Shown: positions 19,901 to 31,565 of the stretch, piece by piece
Layout of the letters: each line of letters opens with the position of its first letter
Position numbering within the stretch: position 1 is the first letter of the stretch
From: Pelagibacteraceae bacterium AG-390-A02
GTDB lineage: Bacteria; Pseudomonadota; Alphaproteobacteria; Pelagibacterales; Pelagibacteraceae
Reading direction: 5' to 3'
Length of the DNA: 63,560 nucleotides
Assembly (NCBI GenBank): GCA_003278165.1
Contig: QCGU01000004.1
Location: 1 to 63,560 of the forward strand
Program-made: the position numbers and the translations under genes
Notes under the pieces: generated by a model
The model's database searches: none
What the model saw: the letters and a program-made list of their open reading frames with translations, nothing else
Told to the model about the DNA's origin: nothing

Positions 19901-20539
19901 ATGGCGACAGAAAACTCAAAAGTTATAGATTTAAATGTCAAAAAGGAAGATAGAATTTTAGACTTTAGCGACTTCCAAAAACAAGAAATTAAGTTTGATA
20001 TAGAAAAGTTGCAAGAAGCTTATCATCAAATAGTTAAGATTAAAAAATTTGAAGATGCAGGCGTCACTCACTTTGGTGCTATATCTCTAACACAGGTACC
20101 TGGTGATCCAGAGTCAATTAAAGGTAATAAAGCTCGTGGAGTATACTGGACTAAACCTGATAAATCAGGAAAAGAAGTTTCTAGAGACGAATTTATCAAT
20201 GAAGCTTCTTACTCAGAATTTATAAAAGACTATGAGAACACATATTTTAAAGAGGTTTATGATGTTCTTTCAAAAAAATATAAACTAGGAAGAGTAAGAA
20301 TTCTTTTAAAAGAGCCAAGATCTACTTTAAGTTGGCATAGAGATCCTGAACCAAGATTACATATACCAATAATAACAAACCCTGGTTGTTTAATGGTAAT
20401 TGACAATGTTGCAAAACATATGCCTGCTGATGGTTCAGTTTGGGTTACGAACAATACTAAGTATCACAATGCATTTAACGGTGGAGAAGAGAATAGAATA
20501 CATTTAGTTGCTTGTGTTTTAGATTACAAATTTAATTAA
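19901..20539 (+). CDS. Aspartyl/asparaginyl beta-hydroxylase-like 2OG-Fe oxygenase fold protein
   Basis: RSTLSWHRDPEPRLHIPIITNPGCLMVID...TKYHNAFNGGEENRIHLVACV (HxD...H and R arrangement). Confidence 0.6.
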   Translation: MATENSKVIDLNVKKEDRILDFSDFQKQEIKFDIEKLQEAYHQIVKIKKFEDAGVTHFGAISLTQVPGDPESIKGNKARGVYWTKPDKSGKEVSRDEFINEASYSEFIKDYENTYFKEVYDVLSKKYKLGRVRILLKEPRSTLSWHRDPEPRLHIPIITNPGCLMVIDNVAKHMPADGSVWVTNNTKYHNAFNGGEENRIHLVACVLDYKFN

Positions 20540-20540
20540 T

Positions 20541-20966
20541 TTGAAAAAAATTTTTATTTCATCAGATCACGCTGGATTTAAATTAAAAGAAACAATCAAA
20601 GATTATTTAAGAAATAAAAAAGTAAAATTTGAGGATCTCGGTCCTAAAGATGATAGCAGCGTTGATTATCCTGATTATGCCCATAAAGTTGCAAAAAAAG
20701 TTAAACTTAATAAAAGCAATGTAGGCATTTTGGTGTGCGGATCTGGAACTGGCATGAATATTGCGGCAAATAAGCATAAAAATATTCGTGCTGCACAATG
20801 TTTTAATCTAAAATCAACAAAATTATCCAGATTGCATAACGATGCAAACATCATTACATTAGGGTCTAGGTTGATAACCAAAAAAAATGCTTTAAGGTTT
20901 GTAGGTGTTTTTTTAAATACAAAATTTGATGGTGGTAGACATTTGAGAAGAGTTAAAAAAATATAA
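20541..20966 (+). CDS. rpiB: Ribose-5-phosphate isomerase B (TTG start)
   Basis: [18 protein letters not shown]...[25 protein letters not shown]. Confidence 0.93.
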   Translation: MKKIFISSDHAGFKLKETIKDYLRNKKVKFEDLGPKDDSSVDYPDYAHKVAKKVKLNKSNVGILVCGSGTGMNIAANKHKNIRAAQCFNLKSTKLSRLHNDANIITLGSRLITKKNALRFVGVFLNTKFDGGRHLRRVKKI

Positions 20967-20968
20967 TT

Positions 20969-22276
20969 ATGTCGAGTGAAAAAAATTATTTAAACGATAG
21001 CTACAAGAGTTTTTTTGAGGATAGTTTATCTGTAAAAGATCCAGAACTTTTTAAAGCTATTAAAGATGAATTAATCAGACAACAACAACATATTGAGTTA
21101 ATTGCGTCTGAAAATATAGTATCACAAGCCGTATTAGAGGCACAAGGATCAGTTTTAACCAATAAATATGCCGAAGGTTATCCTGGTAAAAGATATTATA
21201 ATGGGTGTGAGCACGTTGATGTAGCAGAAAACCTAGCAATCGAAAGATTAAAAAAATTATTTAGTTGTAAATTTGCAAATGCACAACCACATTCAGGCGC
21301 GCAAGCTAATGGTGCAGTATTTTTAGCTTTGTTAAGTCCAGGTGATACATTTATGGGCATGAGTTTAAATTCAGGTGGTCATATTACACATGGATTAAAA
21401 ATTTCTATGTCTGGTAAGTGGTTTAATGCTGTAGGCTATGATGTAGACAAAGAATCAGAATTGATAGATTATGATAATGTTGAAAAACTTGCATTAGAAC
21501 ATAAGCCGAAACTAATCATTGCTGGAGGAAGTGCTTATTCTAGAGTAATTGATTTTAAAAGATTTAGAGAGATAGCAGATAAAGTTGGAGCATATTTAAT
21601 GGTTGATATGGCTCATTTCTCTGGACTAGTTGCTGGTAAAGGATACCCAAATCCTTGTGACTATGCGCACGTAGTTACTTCAACAACTCATAAGGTATTT
21701 AGAAGTGCAAGAGGAGGAATAATTTTAACTAATTATGAAGATCTTGCAAAAAAATTTAATACAGCTGTTTTTCCTGGGTATCAAGGAGGACCTTTAATGC
21801 ACATTATTGCAGCAAAGGCAGCAGGATTTCTCGAAGCATTACAGCCAGAATTTCAAGATTATATTAAATCTGTTTTAGCAAACGCTAAGATGTTGGCAGA
21901 AACTTTAAAAAATAATGGATTTAAAATTTATTCAGACGGAACAGACACACATCTGATGTTGGTTGATTTAAGACCTTATAATGTAAAAGGTAATCTTGCG
22001 GCAGAGAGTTTGTCTAGAGCAAATATTACATGTAACAAAAATGGTATTCCTTTTGATACAGAAAAACCTATGATTACATCAGGAATTAGATTAGGAACAC
22101 AAGCTGCTACAACACGTGGATTTGGTTTAAGTGAATTTAAGACCGTAGGAGAATTGATCACAAAAACTCTAAAGGGATTATCAGAAAATCCAACAGATAA
22201 TAGTAAGATTGAAAATGAAGTAAAAAATGAAGTTATTGCTTTAACTTCGTCATTTCCTATATATAAGAACCTGTAG
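20969..22276 (+). CDS. glyA: Serine hydroxymethyltransferase
   Basis: [36 protein letters not shown]...[15 protein letters not shown]. Confidence 0.97.
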   Translation: MSSEKNYLNDSYKSFFEDSLSVKDPELFKAIKDELIRQQQHIELIASENIVSQAVLEAQGSVLTNKYAEGYPGKRYYNGCEHVDVAENLAIERLKKLFSCKFANAQPHSGAQANGAVFLALLSPGDTFMGMSLNSGGHITHGLKISMSGKWFNAVGYDVDKESELIDYDNVEKLALEHKPKLIIAGGSAYSRVIDFKRFREIADKVGAYLMVDMAHFSGLVAGKGYPNPCDYAHVVTSTTHKVFRSARGGIILTNYEDLAKKFNTAVFPGYQGGPLMHIIAAKAAGFLEALQPEFQDYIKSVLANAKMLAETLKNNGFKIYSDGTDTHLMLVDLRPYNVKGNLAAESLSRANITCNKNGIPFDTEKPMITSGIRLGTQAATTRGFGLSEFKTVGELITKTLKGLSENPTDNSKIENEVKNEVIALTSSFPIYKNL

Positions 22277-22279
22277 CTA

Positions 22280-22738
22280 ATGATTTGTCCGTGTGAAAAA
22301 AAGGGTGATACATCTGTAGTGGATTCACGACCTACAGAAGATGGTACTGCTATTAGAAGAAGAAGACTTTGTATTTGTGGTGAACGCTTTACTACTTTTG
22401 AAAGAATTCAAATTCGCGAATTAATGGTCGTTAAGAAAAATGGAAGAAAATCAGTTTTTGATCGTGATAAACTGTCTAAATCAATTTATATAGCACTTAA
22501 AAAAAGACCTATAGATACAGAAACAATAGAAAAATTTATAAGTCAAATTTCAAGATCTTTAGAAGAACTTGGTCAAGGTGAAATTTCTTCTAATACAATT
22601 GGCACTATGGTTATGGATGGCTTGAAGGATCTAGATCCAGTTGGATACGTTAGATTTGCTTCAGTTTATAGAAACTTCAGAGAAGAAAAAGACTTTGTGC
22701 AATTCGTGGACAAGCTTGATGTCTACAAAAAAAGATAA
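22280..22738 (+). CDS. nrdR: Transcriptional repressor NrdR
   Basis: [41 protein letters not shown] with ATP-cone. Confidence 0.95.
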   Translation: MICPCEKKGDTSVVDSRPTEDGTAIRRRRLCICGERFTTFERIQIRELMVVKKNGRKSVFDRDKLSKSIYIALKKRPIDTETIEKFISQISRSLEELGQGEISSNTIGTMVMDGLKDLDPVGYVRFASVYRNFREEKDFVQFVDKLDVYKKR

Positions 22739-23822
22739 ATTTACATCAAAAGATAAATTTTATATGGAGATAGCCTTAGACTTGGCTAAATCTCGTCATG
22801 GATTAACTGGATCAAATCCATCAGTAGGTTGTGTTATTGTCAAAAATGACAAAATAATTTCTATAGGTCAAACTTCGTTTAATGGAAGACCACATGCTGA
22901 GTCTAATGCAATTAAAAATAGTTTTGAAAATTTAAAAGGTTCAAAAATGTATGTTACATTAGAACCATGTTGTCATCATGGGTTGACACCACCATGTACT
23001 GACTCGATAATAAAATCAAAAATTTCAGAGGTTATGTATTCAGTTGCAGACGTAGACAAAAGGGTAAGAAATAAAAGTTTTAAAATTTTAAATTCAAAAA
23101 AAATAATTGTAAAAAAAGGATTGTTAAAAAATAAAGTTGAGAATTTTTATTATCCTTATTTTTTTAATAGAAAGAAAAAATTACCTTTTGTTACCGGCAA
23201 AGTAGCTATATCAAAAAACAATATTATTTACAGTAAATCCCAAAAAAGAATTACAAATGCTTATTCTGATCAATTCACACATTTGTTGAGATATCAAAAT
23301 GATTGCATAATGATTACATATAAAACTCTCAACAAAGACAATCCAAGATTAAATTGTCGATTAAAAGGTATGGAAAATTTTTCTCCTAAAAGAATTATTT
23401 TAGATAATGAACTAAATTCTAATATGAATAGTTATATATTTAAATCCTCGAATAACAAAAATACTTTAATTTTCTATAATAAAGCTGATGAATCAAAAAT
23501 TTATAAATTTAAAAGAAAAGGGATTATTTTAATTAAATCTAAAATTGATAGGAATAACAAATTTGATATTAAAGAAATTTTAAAAAAACTATATAATTTA
23601 GGCTGTAGGAATTTACTAATAGAGGGCGGTAACGATCTAACTAATTTCCTGATTAAAAACAAAATTTTTAATAAATTTTATTTATTCAAAAGTCCTAAAA
23701 AACTCTCAAAAAGCTTAGAATATTTAAAATTTAGTGGTCTAAAAAAATTAAATCAAAAATATGCAAAAAAGATTAATTTAAATCTGAATTTGCGAAAAGA
23801 CAGAATAACATTATATAGATAA
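22719..23822 (+). CDS. ribD: Bifunctional diaminohydroxyphosphoribosylaminopyrimidine deaminase / 5-amino-6-(5-phosphoribosylamino)uracil reductase
   Basis: [26 protein letters not shown]...PHAESNAI...[13 protein letters not shown]; start inferred at the internal ATG 22719. Confidence 0.9.
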   Translation: MSTKKDKFTSKDKFYMEIALDLAKSRHGLTGSNPSVGCVIVKNDKIISIGQTSFNGRPHAESNAIKNSFENLKGSKMYVTLEPCCHHGLTPPCTDSIIKSKISEVMYSVADVDKRVRNKSFKILNSKKIIVKKGLLKNKVENFYYPYFFNRKKKLPFVTGKVAISKNNIIYSKSQKRITNAYSDQFTHLLRYQNDCIMITYKTLNKDNPRLNCRLKGMENFSPKRIILDNELNSNMNSYIFKSSNNKNTLIFYNKADESKIYKFKRKGIILIKSKIDRNNKFDIKEILKKLYNLGCRNLLIEGGNDLTNFLIKNKIFNKFYLFKSPKKLSKSLEYLKFSGLKKLNQKYAKKINLNLNLRKDRITLYR

Positions 23823-23826
23823 AATC

Positions 23827-24417
23827 ATGTTTAATGGAATAATTTATAATCAAGGTGTAATCACAAAAATAATTAAAAGACCAAAGGGTCTTAATATTTT
23901 TGTAAAAAGCAATCTTAAAGTATCTAAAAAAGATATGGGTTTGTCAGTTGCTTGTGATGGTGTTTGCTTAACTTTAATTTCATATAAATCAAAAATGATG
24001 GAATTTTACCTGTCTAAAGAAACAATCATTCGTTCAAAATTTAAATTTATAAATATAAAAGATAAAATAAATTTGGAATTACCTTTAAAATATGGAACAA
24101 AAATTTCAGGACATATTTGTCAAGGACATGTTGATACAGTTGGTAAAGTATTAAGTATTAAAAAAATAGATAAATCGTATCTTTTTGATTTTGAATTACC
24201 TAAAAAAGAAAGAAAACACTTAATAGAAAAAGCATCTATTTGCGTAAACGGTATTTCTCTTACGATTTCTAAAGTAACAAAAAAAGGTTTCCAAATTTGG
24301 ATTATACCTCATACATATAAGGAAACAAATTTATCAACTTTAATAAAATCTAGCTTAGTAAACGTAGAGATAGATATCTTATCAAAATACGTTAGAAATT
24401 ATTTTAATGAAAAATAA
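23827..24417 (+). CDS. ribE: Riboflavin synthase alpha chain
   Basis: MFNGIIYNQGVI...SVACDGVCLTL...GHICQGHVDTVG...SICVNGISLTI. Confidence 0.92.
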   Translation: MFNGIIYNQGVITKIIKRPKGLNIFVKSNLKVSKKDMGLSVACDGVCLTLISYKSKMMEFYLSKETIIRSKFKFINIKDKINLELPLKYGTKISGHICQGHVDTVGKVLSIKKIDKSYLFDFELPKKERKHLIEKASICVNGISLTISKVTKKGFQIWIIPHTYKETNLSTLIKSSLVNVEIDILSKYVRNYFNEK

Positions 24418-25504
24418 TTTTTCTTCAATCGAGTCAATAATAAGTGTAGCCAAAAAAGGAGGCATGTTCATTTTGGTAGACGATGAAAAAAGAGAAAACG
24501 AAGGGGATTTAGTTATTTCTACATCAGACTCTAATGCAAAAAATATTAACTTTATGGCAAAATACGGACGTGGTTTAATTTGTTTAGCGCTTGATTCTCT
24601 TCAGGCTAAAAGATTAAATTTATCTTTAATGTCACCGGTAAATCAATCAAGAAATAAAACTGCTTTCACAATTTCTATTGAAGCAAAAAAAGGAATTACA
24701 ACAGGAATATCTGCCAAAGATAGAGCTAGAACAATTAAAGTTGCTTCAAAAAATAAAGCAAATAAAAATGAAATTGTTTCTCCTGGTCATGTATTTCCAA
24801 TTATAGCTAAAGATGGCGGGGTTCTTGTTAGAGCAGGTCATACAGAGGCTTCTGTTGATATTTCAAAGTTGGCCAAAAAAAATAACTCAGCTGTAATTTG
24901 TGAAATTATGAATGAAGATGGAACAATGGCTAAAGGTCAGGATTTATTCAATTTTGCAAAAAAACATAAATTGAAAATTGGAAAAATAGAAGATCTAATC
25001 GCATACAGACTAAAAAAAGAAAAACTAATTAAACTTAAAAAGCAAAGTAAGATTGATGTAAAAAATCAAAAATATAATATTAGAATATATGAAAATCTTT
25101 TAGATGGTTCAGAACATTTTGCTTTAATAAAAGGTAAATTAAGAAAAGGGATTACCCCAAGAGTGAGAGTAATTTCATCTAATGTTGTGCAAAACTATCT
25201 TATAAATCAATCATTACCAAATTCATTCAATAAGACCTTAAATTATTTTAAAAAATACCAAAATTGTGTTTTAGTGTTTATTAAAGACTCAAATTTAAAA
25301 TCAGTGACTCAAACTTTGAAAGATTATAAAAACAAAAACTTTTATAAAAAGGGAAATGATAAGTTAATAAGAAATTATGGTATTGGTGCTCAAATTATTA
25401 AAGACTTAAAAATTAAAAATATGATACTAATCACAAAATCACCAAAAAAAGTTATTGGTTTAGATGGGTATGGTATAAAAATTACTAAACAGGAATTAAT
25501 TTAA
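24407..25504 (+). CDS. ribB: 3,4-dihydroxy-2-butanone-4-phosphate synthase with degenerate GTP cyclohydrolase II-like C-terminal domain
   Basis: Intact DHBPS domain (DDEKRENEGDLVIS...RAGHTEASVDI...CEIMNEDG); C-terminal half lacks GCHII zinc cysteines and catalytic motif. Confidence 0.88.
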   Translation: MKNNFSSIESIISVAKKGGMFILVDDEKRENEGDLVISTSDSNAKNINFMAKYGRGLICLALDSLQAKRLNLSLMSPVNQSRNKTAFTISIEAKKGITTGISAKDRARTIKVASKNKANKNEIVSPGHVFPIIAKDGGVLVRAGHTEASVDISKLAKKNNSAVICEIMNEDGTMAKGQDLFNFAKKHKLKIGKIEDLIAYRLKKEKLIKLKKQSKIDVKNQKYNIRIYENLLDGSEHFALIKGKLRKGITPRVRVISSNVVQNYLINQSLPNSFNKTLNYFKKYQNCVLVFIKDSNLKSVTQTLKDYKNKNFYKKGNDKLIRNYGIGAQIIKDLKIKNMILITKSPKKVIGLDGYGIKITKQELI

Positions 25505-25893
25505 TGAAAAAAAAATATTTAATTGTTGTAGCAGATTATTATAAAGATATTGCTGATGGCTTATTAAGAAGCGCTTTAAAATTAATTCAAAATAAAAATA
25601 CAATAAAAATTATCAAAGTCCCAGGTGTATTTGAAATTCCAGTTACAATCTCAAAAAATTTAAAAAAATATGATGGTTTTTTAGCTTTGGGATGCGTTAT
25701 TAAAGGTCAAACACCACACTTTGATTTTATTTCTCAAGCCTCTACAGATGCAATAATGAAATTGTCTGTAGAAAGTAAAAAACCTGTTGGAAATGGTATA
25801 ATTACTTGTCTTAATATGGCTCAAGCGAGAGCTAGAAAAAAAAAAGGTGCTGAAGCTGCAGAAGCTGTGATTTCAGTTTTGTCTCAAAAATGA
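25504..25893 (+). CDS. ribH: 6,7-dimethyl-8-ribityllumazine synthase
   Basis: VPGVFEIPVTI...FLALGCVIKGQTPHFDFISQAS. Confidence 0.93.
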   Translation: MKKKYLIVVADYYKDIADGLLRSALKLIQNKNTIKIIKVPGVFEIPVTISKNLKKYDGFLALGCVIKGQTPHFDFISQASTDAIMKLSVESKKPVGNGIITCLNMAQARARKKKGAEAAEAVISVLSQK

Positions 25894-26294
25894 GAACTCA
25901 TTATAATCCAAAAAGTAACCCGAGGGTTATAATTATTCAAAAATTATATGGGAAATTTTACAATGAAGATGATGATTTAGATTTTCCAAAACATAGATTT
26001 AAAAAATTTATTAAAGATATTGTTTTAGGAACAATAGAAAGAAACGACCTTATTTTAAATGAATTAAATAACAAACTAGGTGATGAATTTGTATTTGAAA
26101 AATTAGATAAAGTTTTTCAAACGATTTTAAAAGCTGCAACTTATGAATTTATGTATAAACCAAACTTATCTATTAATATAATTATTAATGAATATTTAAA
26201 TTCGTCTAATTTTTTTCTTGAAGATTCACAAACAAAGTACCTTAATGCTTTGTTAGATAATGTTGGTAAAAAATTAAGATCTCATAATGCATGA
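25890..26294 (+). CDS. nusB: Transcription antitermination factor NusB
   Basis: LKAATYEFMYKPNLSINIIINEYLN...KYLNALLDNVGKKLR; rib-nusB-thiL context. Confidence 0.82.
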   Translation: MRTHYNPKSNPRVIIIQKLYGKFYNEDDDLDFPKHRFKKFIKDIVLGTIERNDLILNELNNKLGDEFVFEKLDKVFQTILKAATYEFMYKPNLSINIIINEYLNSSNFFLEDSQTKYLNALLDNVGKKLRSHNA

Positions 26295-27246
26295 ATTTAA
26301 GTTAATAAAAAATTATTTTTCAAAAATCGCTAAAAAAAATAAATCTGCACTTAATTTAAATGATGATGTTTTTTTTGATAAAAGAAGAGGTGTTGTTATA
26401 TCTGTTGATACGTACAATATTGGTACACATTTTTTAAATTTTAATTCCCCCGATTTAGTAATTAAAAAAATATTAAGATCATCTATCTCTGATTTAATTT
26501 GCAAAGGTGTTAAACCTAAATTTTATTTTATTTCTGGCTCAGGTAATAAAAAAACATTTACAAAAAATAACTTATATAAAATCTCAAAGTCACTCAAATC
26601 AGAACAAAATAAATTTAATATAGTTTTATGTGGTGGAGACACTACCTTTTCTAACAAACTAAGTTTTACAATCACATCAATGGGATACGCCAATAAAATA
26701 ATTTATCGAAATAAAGCTAAATTAAATGATGATATTTATGTTACTGGAAATTTGGGTGATAGTTATTTAGGTCTTAAAATATTAAGCAATAAAGTGAATA
26801 TTAAAAAAAAAGATAAATTATTTTTTACAGATAAATATTACAAACCAGAGTTACCCTTAAATTTAACAAAATATCTTTTTAAATTTGCTAATAGCTCAAT
26901 TGATGTTTCGGATGGATTAATTGATGATTTATCTAAAATGATTAATAATCAAAATTTATCTTTTAACTTATTTGAGAAGAGAATACCTGTTTCTAATAAA
27001 TTGAGTAATTTGATTAAAAATCATAGATTAAAAAAAATTAATCTTATTTCTAATGGAGATGATTATCAGGTTTTATTTACAGCAAATGTTGATAAAACTA
27101 GAATCATTCAAAACGCATCTAAAACTTCAGGAATTAAAATAACTAAAATTGGTAAAATTGTATTTGGGAAAGATAGATCACTGATATTTGATGAAAAAGG
27201 TAAGCAAATACAAGCTAAATCTCAAGGCTATATTCACCAATTTTAG
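26287..27246 (+). CDS. thiL: Thiamine-monophosphate kinase
   Basis: SVDTYNIGTHFL...VLCGGDTTFSNKLSFTITSMGY...SIDVSDGLIDDL...ISNGDDYQVLFT. Confidence 0.9.
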   Translation: MHEFKLIKNYFSKIAKKNKSALNLNDDVFFDKRRGVVISVDTYNIGTHFLNFNSPDLVIKKILRSSISDLICKGVKPKFYFISGSGNKKTFTKNNLYKISKSLKSEQNKFNIVLCGGDTTFSNKLSFTITSMGYANKIIYRNKAKLNDDIYVTGNLGDSYLGLKILSNKVNIKKKDKLFFTDKYYKPELPLNLTKYLFKFANSSIDVSDGLIDDLSKMINNQNLSFNLFEKRIPVSNKLSNLIKNHRLKKINLISNGDDYQVLFTANVDKTRIIQNASKTSGIKITKIGKIVFGKDRSLIFDEKGKQIQAKSQGYIHQF

Positions 27247-27324
27247 AAGTTAATCGTTGTCTTTTCTAGCTTTTTTTGTATTGTGCGGGCTTAAAAAATT
27301 AACAACCAACAACTTAAGGTTAAT

Positions 27325-29430
27325 ATGAGCGAAACAATCGAAACAATACTATTATATACAATTGGTGCTGGTTTATTATCCATCGTTTATGGATTTTTAA
27401 CTGGTAAAAATATTCTTAATTCAAGTGCAGGAAATGCTAAAATGCAAGATATTGCATCTGCAATTCAAATCGGTGCAAAAGCATACCTAGCAAGACAATA
27501 CAAAACTATTGCTATTGTTGGAGCTGTAGTTTTAGTTATTGTAAGCATTGCTTTTAGTCCATTAGTTGGTCTTGGATATCTAATAGGTGCTGCTTTATCT
27601 GGTATTGCAGGATACGTTGGAATGTTAGTTTCTGTAGAGGCTAATGTTAGAACTGCTGAAGCTTCTAGAAAAGGTCTCGCTCAAGGTCTTTCTGTAGCAT
27701 TTAAATCTGGTGCTGTAACTGGTATGTTGGTTGCTGGTTTAGCTTTATTAGCAATAGCAGTATATTATTTTTTATTACTTAAATACGAGGTGGATGAAAG
27801 AGAAATTGTAAATGCCCTAGTTGCTTTAGGGTTTGGAGCTTCTTTAATATCTATCTTTGCCAGATTAGGTGGAGGTATTTTTACTAAAGGTGCTGATGTT
27901 GGTGCAGACCTTGTTGGTAAAGTTGAAGCTGGAATTCCTGAAGATGATCCAAGAAATCCTGCTGTAATTGCAGACAACGTTGGAGACAACGTTGGAGATT
28001 GTGCCGGAATGGCAGCTGATTTATTTGAAACATATGCAGTTACTATCGTAGCTACCATGGTTTTATCATCAATTTTCTTTGTAGGTGATCTTAATATGAT
28101 GATTTATCCACTTACAATTGGTGCCGCATGCCTTTTAACGTCAATCATAGGTACATTTTTTGTTAAATTAGGAAAAAATAACAATGTAATGAATGCATTG
28201 TATAAAGGATTTATTGTATCTGCAGTTGCATCATTAGTTATCCTTTGGCCTGTAACGGATCATGTTATTGGTTTTACAAATGAATACACAGTTAATGGAA
28301 ATTCATTTAATGGAATGGATTTATATTATTGTGGGGTTATTGGTTTAGTTATTACTGGTTTATTAATCTGGATTACTGAATATTACACAGGGACAAGTTA
28401 TAGACCGGTTAAATCAGTAGCTTTATCATCAACAACTGGTCATGGAACTAATGTTATTCAAGGTTTGGCTGTATCAATGGAAGCAACAGCAATACCAGCA
28501 TTAATTATTGTTGCAGGTATTTTGATTACAAATTCTATTGCTGGTTTATTTGGTATTGCTATCGCAGTTACAACAATGTTAGCTTTAGCCGGAATGGTTG
28601 TTGCATTAGATGCTTATGGTCCTGTGACTGATAATGCTGGAGGAATTGCGGAAATGTCTAACTTAGATAAAAAAGTTAGAAAAACAACTGATGCTTTGGA
28701 TGCTGTTGGTAATACTACTAAAGCTGTAACAAAAGGATATGCTATTGGTTCTGCAGGTTTAGGTGCACTAGTTTTATTTGCAGCTTACACCGAAGATATC
28801 AAACATTTCTCTAAAGAAGCTGGTTCTGCTCTTGAGGGTATCGTTGTGACATTTGATTTATCAAATCCATACGTTGTGGTCGGTTTATTGATTGGCGGAA
28901 TGTTACCTTACTTATTTGGATCTATGGGAATGCAAGCAGTTGGTAGAGCAGGCGGTGCTGTAGTTGTAGAAGTAAGAAGACAGTTTAAAAAATTTCCAGG
29001 TATTATGAAAAGAAAACAAAAACCTGATTATGCTAAATTAGTTGATTTGTTAACTGTTGCAGCAATCAAGGAAATGATAATACCATCATTATTACCTGTA
29101 TTATCGCCAGTGGTTTTATATTTTATAATACTTTCAATAGGTGGTCAGGTAGCTGCCTTAGCTGCAGTTGGTGCTATGCTTTTGGGAGTTATTATTACTG
29201 GCTTATTTGTGGCTGTTTCTATGACTGCTGGAGGTGGTGCATGGGATAATGCTAAGAAATATATTGAAGATGGAAATCATGGTGGAAAAGGCTCAGAAGC
29301 TCACAAAGCTGCTGTAACAGGTGATACTGTTGGAGATCCATATAAAGATACCGCAGGCCCTGCTGTTAATCCAATGATTAAGATTACAAATATTGTAGCT
29401 TTATTATTGCTAGCAGTTATCGCTTCATAA
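27325..29430 (+). CDS. hppA: Membrane-bound H+-translocating pyrophosphatase
   Basis: [47 protein letters not shown], 701 aa. Confidence 0.97.
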   Translation: MSETIETILLYTIGAGLLSIVYGFLTGKNILNSSAGNAKMQDIASAIQIGAKAYLARQYKTIAIVGAVVLVIVSIAFSPLVGLGYLIGAALSGIAGYVGMLVSVEANVRTAEASRKGLAQGLSVAFKSGAVTGMLVAGLALLAIAVYYFLLLKYEVDEREIVNALVALGFGASLISIFARLGGGIFTKGADVGADLVGKVEAGIPEDDPRNPAVIADNVGDNVGDCAGMAADLFETYAVTIVATMVLSSIFFVGDLNMMIYPLTIGAACLLTSIIGTFFVKLGKNNNVMNALYKGFIVSAVASLVILWPVTDHVIGFTNEYTVNGNSFNGMDLYYCGVIGLVITGLLIWITEYYTGTSYRPVKSVALSSTTGHGTNVIQGLAVSMEATAIPALIIVAGILITNSIAGLFGIAIAVTTMLALAGMVVALDAYGPVTDNAGGIAEMSNLDKKVRKTTDALDAVGNTTKAVTKGYAIGSAGLGALVLFAAYTEDIKHFSKEAGSALEGIVVTFDLSNPYVVVGLLIGGMLPYLFGSMGMQAVGRAGGAVVVEVRRQFKKFPGIMKRKQKPDYAKLVDLLTVAAIKEMIIPSLLPVLSPVVLYFIILSIGGQVAALAAVGAMLLGVIITGLFVAVSMTAGGGAWDNAKKYIEDGNHGGKGSEAHKAAVTGDTVGDPYKDTAGPAVNPMIKITNIVALLLLAVIAS

Positions 29431-29899
29431 TTTCTTTTCTTTTAGCGGCCCTTGTACCTAGAGGGTCGTTAATTTTCTGTCTTACACTAGACATAAATTC
29501 ATAGATGAATGAATTTTTTCTGAAATTATCTCCGGTAACATATTTTGATATTTTAACGTTGTTCATTTGATCTTTGTTATAAAAATCTTTCTTTTTTAAT
29601 AATCCATAATTGTCAATTTCAAGAACTAATACATTGTTTTCATAAATTTTCATTCTACCAAGATTTTTAAGTTTAGATTGTGTTTGTTTTCTTTCTATAT
29701 AAATCCACACATCATTATCAAACTTACTCTTTGTTGATGGATTTCCTAAAATTTCTCTTATTTCGTTTTTATTTGTCATATTTATTACTAATGAAGCTTG
29801 TTTTTTTTCTAAAAAAGGTACACCATGATGTTGAACAACAGGTTTAAATGAGCAATTTGAAAGTATTAAAAATAAAAAAAATATATATAATTTATTCAT
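29417..29899 (-). CDS. bamE: Outer membrane protein assembly factor BamE-like (SmpA/OmlA) lipoprotein
   Basis: Lipobox [32 protein letters not shown]; 3' end overlaps hppA by 14 bp. Confidence 0.83.
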   Translation of the reverse strand: MNKLYIFFLFLILSNCSFKPVVQHHGVPFLEKKQASLVINMTNKNEIREILGNPSTKSKFDNDVWIYIERKQTQSKLKNLGRMKIYENNVLVLEIDNYGLLKKKDFYNKDQMNNVKISKYVTGDNFRKNSFIYEFMSSVRQKINDPLGTRAAKRKEIMKR

Positions 29900-30365
29900 G
29901 AGTAATAAATATATACATATTTATAATAATTTTATTAATTTCACTAGAAATAAAGATTTATATAAGGATTTAAATAGGGAAGATAGTTTTTCTGATAGAT
30001 TGACTTTATTTTTACTTCATTTTTCATTTTTTCTTAAAAATTATAAAAATGAGGATAACAAAAAAGTATTACAGGAAATTTATGATTTCAACTTCAGACA
30101 ATTAGAGTTGAGTATTAGAGAAATAGGGTATGGAGATCAATCTATAAACAAAAAAATGAAGGATTATATTAACTTGTTTCATTCAATGGTTTCAGAGATT
30201 CATTTTTGGGATGATTTATCGAAAACAGATAAAATTAAAAAATTATCAATTTTTTTAGAAGATTTTAATAATATTGATGATTTACTTGATTATTTTGAAG
30301 AATTTAACCTAAATTTATCAAAAAAAACTTTGAATTATTATTTAAAAAGTGTAATTAACGCATAA
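29898..30365 (+). CDS. Ubiquinol-cytochrome c chaperone (CBP3-like) family protein
   Basis: [19 protein letters not shown]...[26 protein letters not shown]; precedes rpmF. Confidence 0.75.
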   Translation: MSNKYIHIYNNFINFTRNKDLYKDLNREDSFSDRLTLFLLHFSFFLKNYKNEDNKKVLQEIYDFNFRQLELSIREIGYGDQSINKKMKDYINLFHSMVSEIHFWDDLSKTDKIKKLSIFLEDFNNIDDLLDYFEEFNLNLSKKTLNYYLKSVINA

Positions 30366-30367
30366 TT

Positions 30368-30550
30368 ATGGCTGTACCAAAACGAAAACAAACCCCTTCG
30401 AGAACTGGAATGAGAAGGGCACAAACAATGAAATTTTCAACTAAAAATATAGTTGAGGATAAAAAATCAGGTGAATACAGACTTTCTCATCACCTAGATT
30501 TAAAAACTGGTATGTATAAGGGTAGACAAGTTTTAGACCCAAAAGAATAG
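30368..30550 (+). CDS. rpmF: 50S ribosomal protein L32
   Basis: [20 protein letters not shown]. Confidence 0.96.
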   Translation: MAVPKRKQTPSRTGMRRAQTMKFSTKNIVEDKKSGEYRLSHHLDLKTGMYKGRQVLDPKE

Positions 30551-30563
30551 TATACTTATCTTA

Positions 30564-31565
30564 ATGTCCGTAAAAATAAAAATTGCAGTTGATGCAATGG
30601 GTGGTGATGGTTCACCAAAAAAAATAATTGATGGTATTATCTACAATCATCAAACAAATAAAAACAATTTTTATAAAATTTTTGGAGATAAAAATAAAAT
30701 TTCTCCGTTAATTGAGAATAAAATTAGTAAAGAATTTTATGAAATTTTTCACACTGAAAATGCAATAAAAAGTACAGACAGTCCTTTAGAAGGTGCAAAA
30801 AGAGGTAAAGATACAAGTATGTGGCTTGCCGTTCAAAGCGTTAAAGAAAAGCAGACTGATATAGTAATATCTGCTGGTAATACTGGTGCTCTATTAGTTG
30901 TATCAAAATTGAATCTTAAAATGATTGAAAATATAGACAAACCAGCTTTGTCTGCACTTTGGCCAAATAAAAAAGGCATGAGTGTTGTGTTGGATTTAGG
31001 TGCTAATATTGAATGTAGTTCAAAAAATCTAAGTGATTTTTCTTCGATGGGAGCTGCACTTTATAATTCGTTATATCCAGATGAAATAGCCAATGTTGCT
31101 TTATTGAATATTGGTTCAGAAGAATTAAAGGGTAATGAAGTAATAAAGGAAACATATCAAATTCTTAATGACAAAAAATCTGAAAATTTTAATTTCTCAG
31201 GATACATCGAAGGTAATCACTTAATGGATGGTGAAGTTAATGTAATTGTATCTGATGGATTTACAGGAAATGTTGCATTAAAAACAGCTGAAGGAACAGC
31301 GAATTTTATTACAAGTGAATTAAAAAACGCAATGACAGGTAATTGGATAGGAAAATTATCTTCTCTTCTAAACATTACAAATTTAAAAAAATTTAAAAAA
31401 AGATTAGATCCGAGGTTGTATAACGGTGCAATATTTATAGGATTAGACTCTCCAGTTGTAAAAAGTCATGGAGGTACAGATTTTATTGGTTTTGCTAATT
31501 CATTAGATGTTTGCAATAGAATAGTTAAAGGTAATTTGATACAAAAAATTAAACAGAATCTTTAA
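30564..31565 (+). CDS. plsX: Phosphate acyltransferase PlsX
   Basis: KIAVDAMGGDGSPKKIIDG...ISAGNTGALLV...VVKSHGGTD. Confidence 0.95.
   Translation: MSVKIKIAVDAMGGDGSPKKIIDGIIYNHQTNKNNFYKIFGDKNKISPLIENKISKEFYEIFHTENAIKSTDSPLEGAKRGKDTSMWLAVQSVKEKQTDIVISAGNTGALLVVSKLNLKMIENIDKPALSALWPNKKGMSVVLDLGANIECSSKNLSDFSSMGAALYNSLYPDEIANVALLNIGSEELKGNEVIKETYQILNDKKSENFNFSGYIEGNHLMDGEVNVIVSDGFTGNVALKTAEGTANFITSELKNAMTGNWIGKLSSLLNITNLKKFKKRLDPRLYNGAIFIGLDSPVVKSHGGTDFIGFANSLDVCNRIVKGNLIQKIKQNL

Noticed and set aside
27960-28010. Short tandem DNA repeat GACAACGTTGGA x2 in hppA
   Set aside because: It encodes the conserved DNVGDNVGD motif of membrane pyrophosphatases; not a mobile or regulatory repeat.
29784-29794. 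ATTACTAATGA partial match to the recombinase palindrome inside the bamE-like gene
   Set aside because: 11 of 14 bp of one arm only, no inverted partner, within coding sequence and expected by chance in AT-rich DNA.
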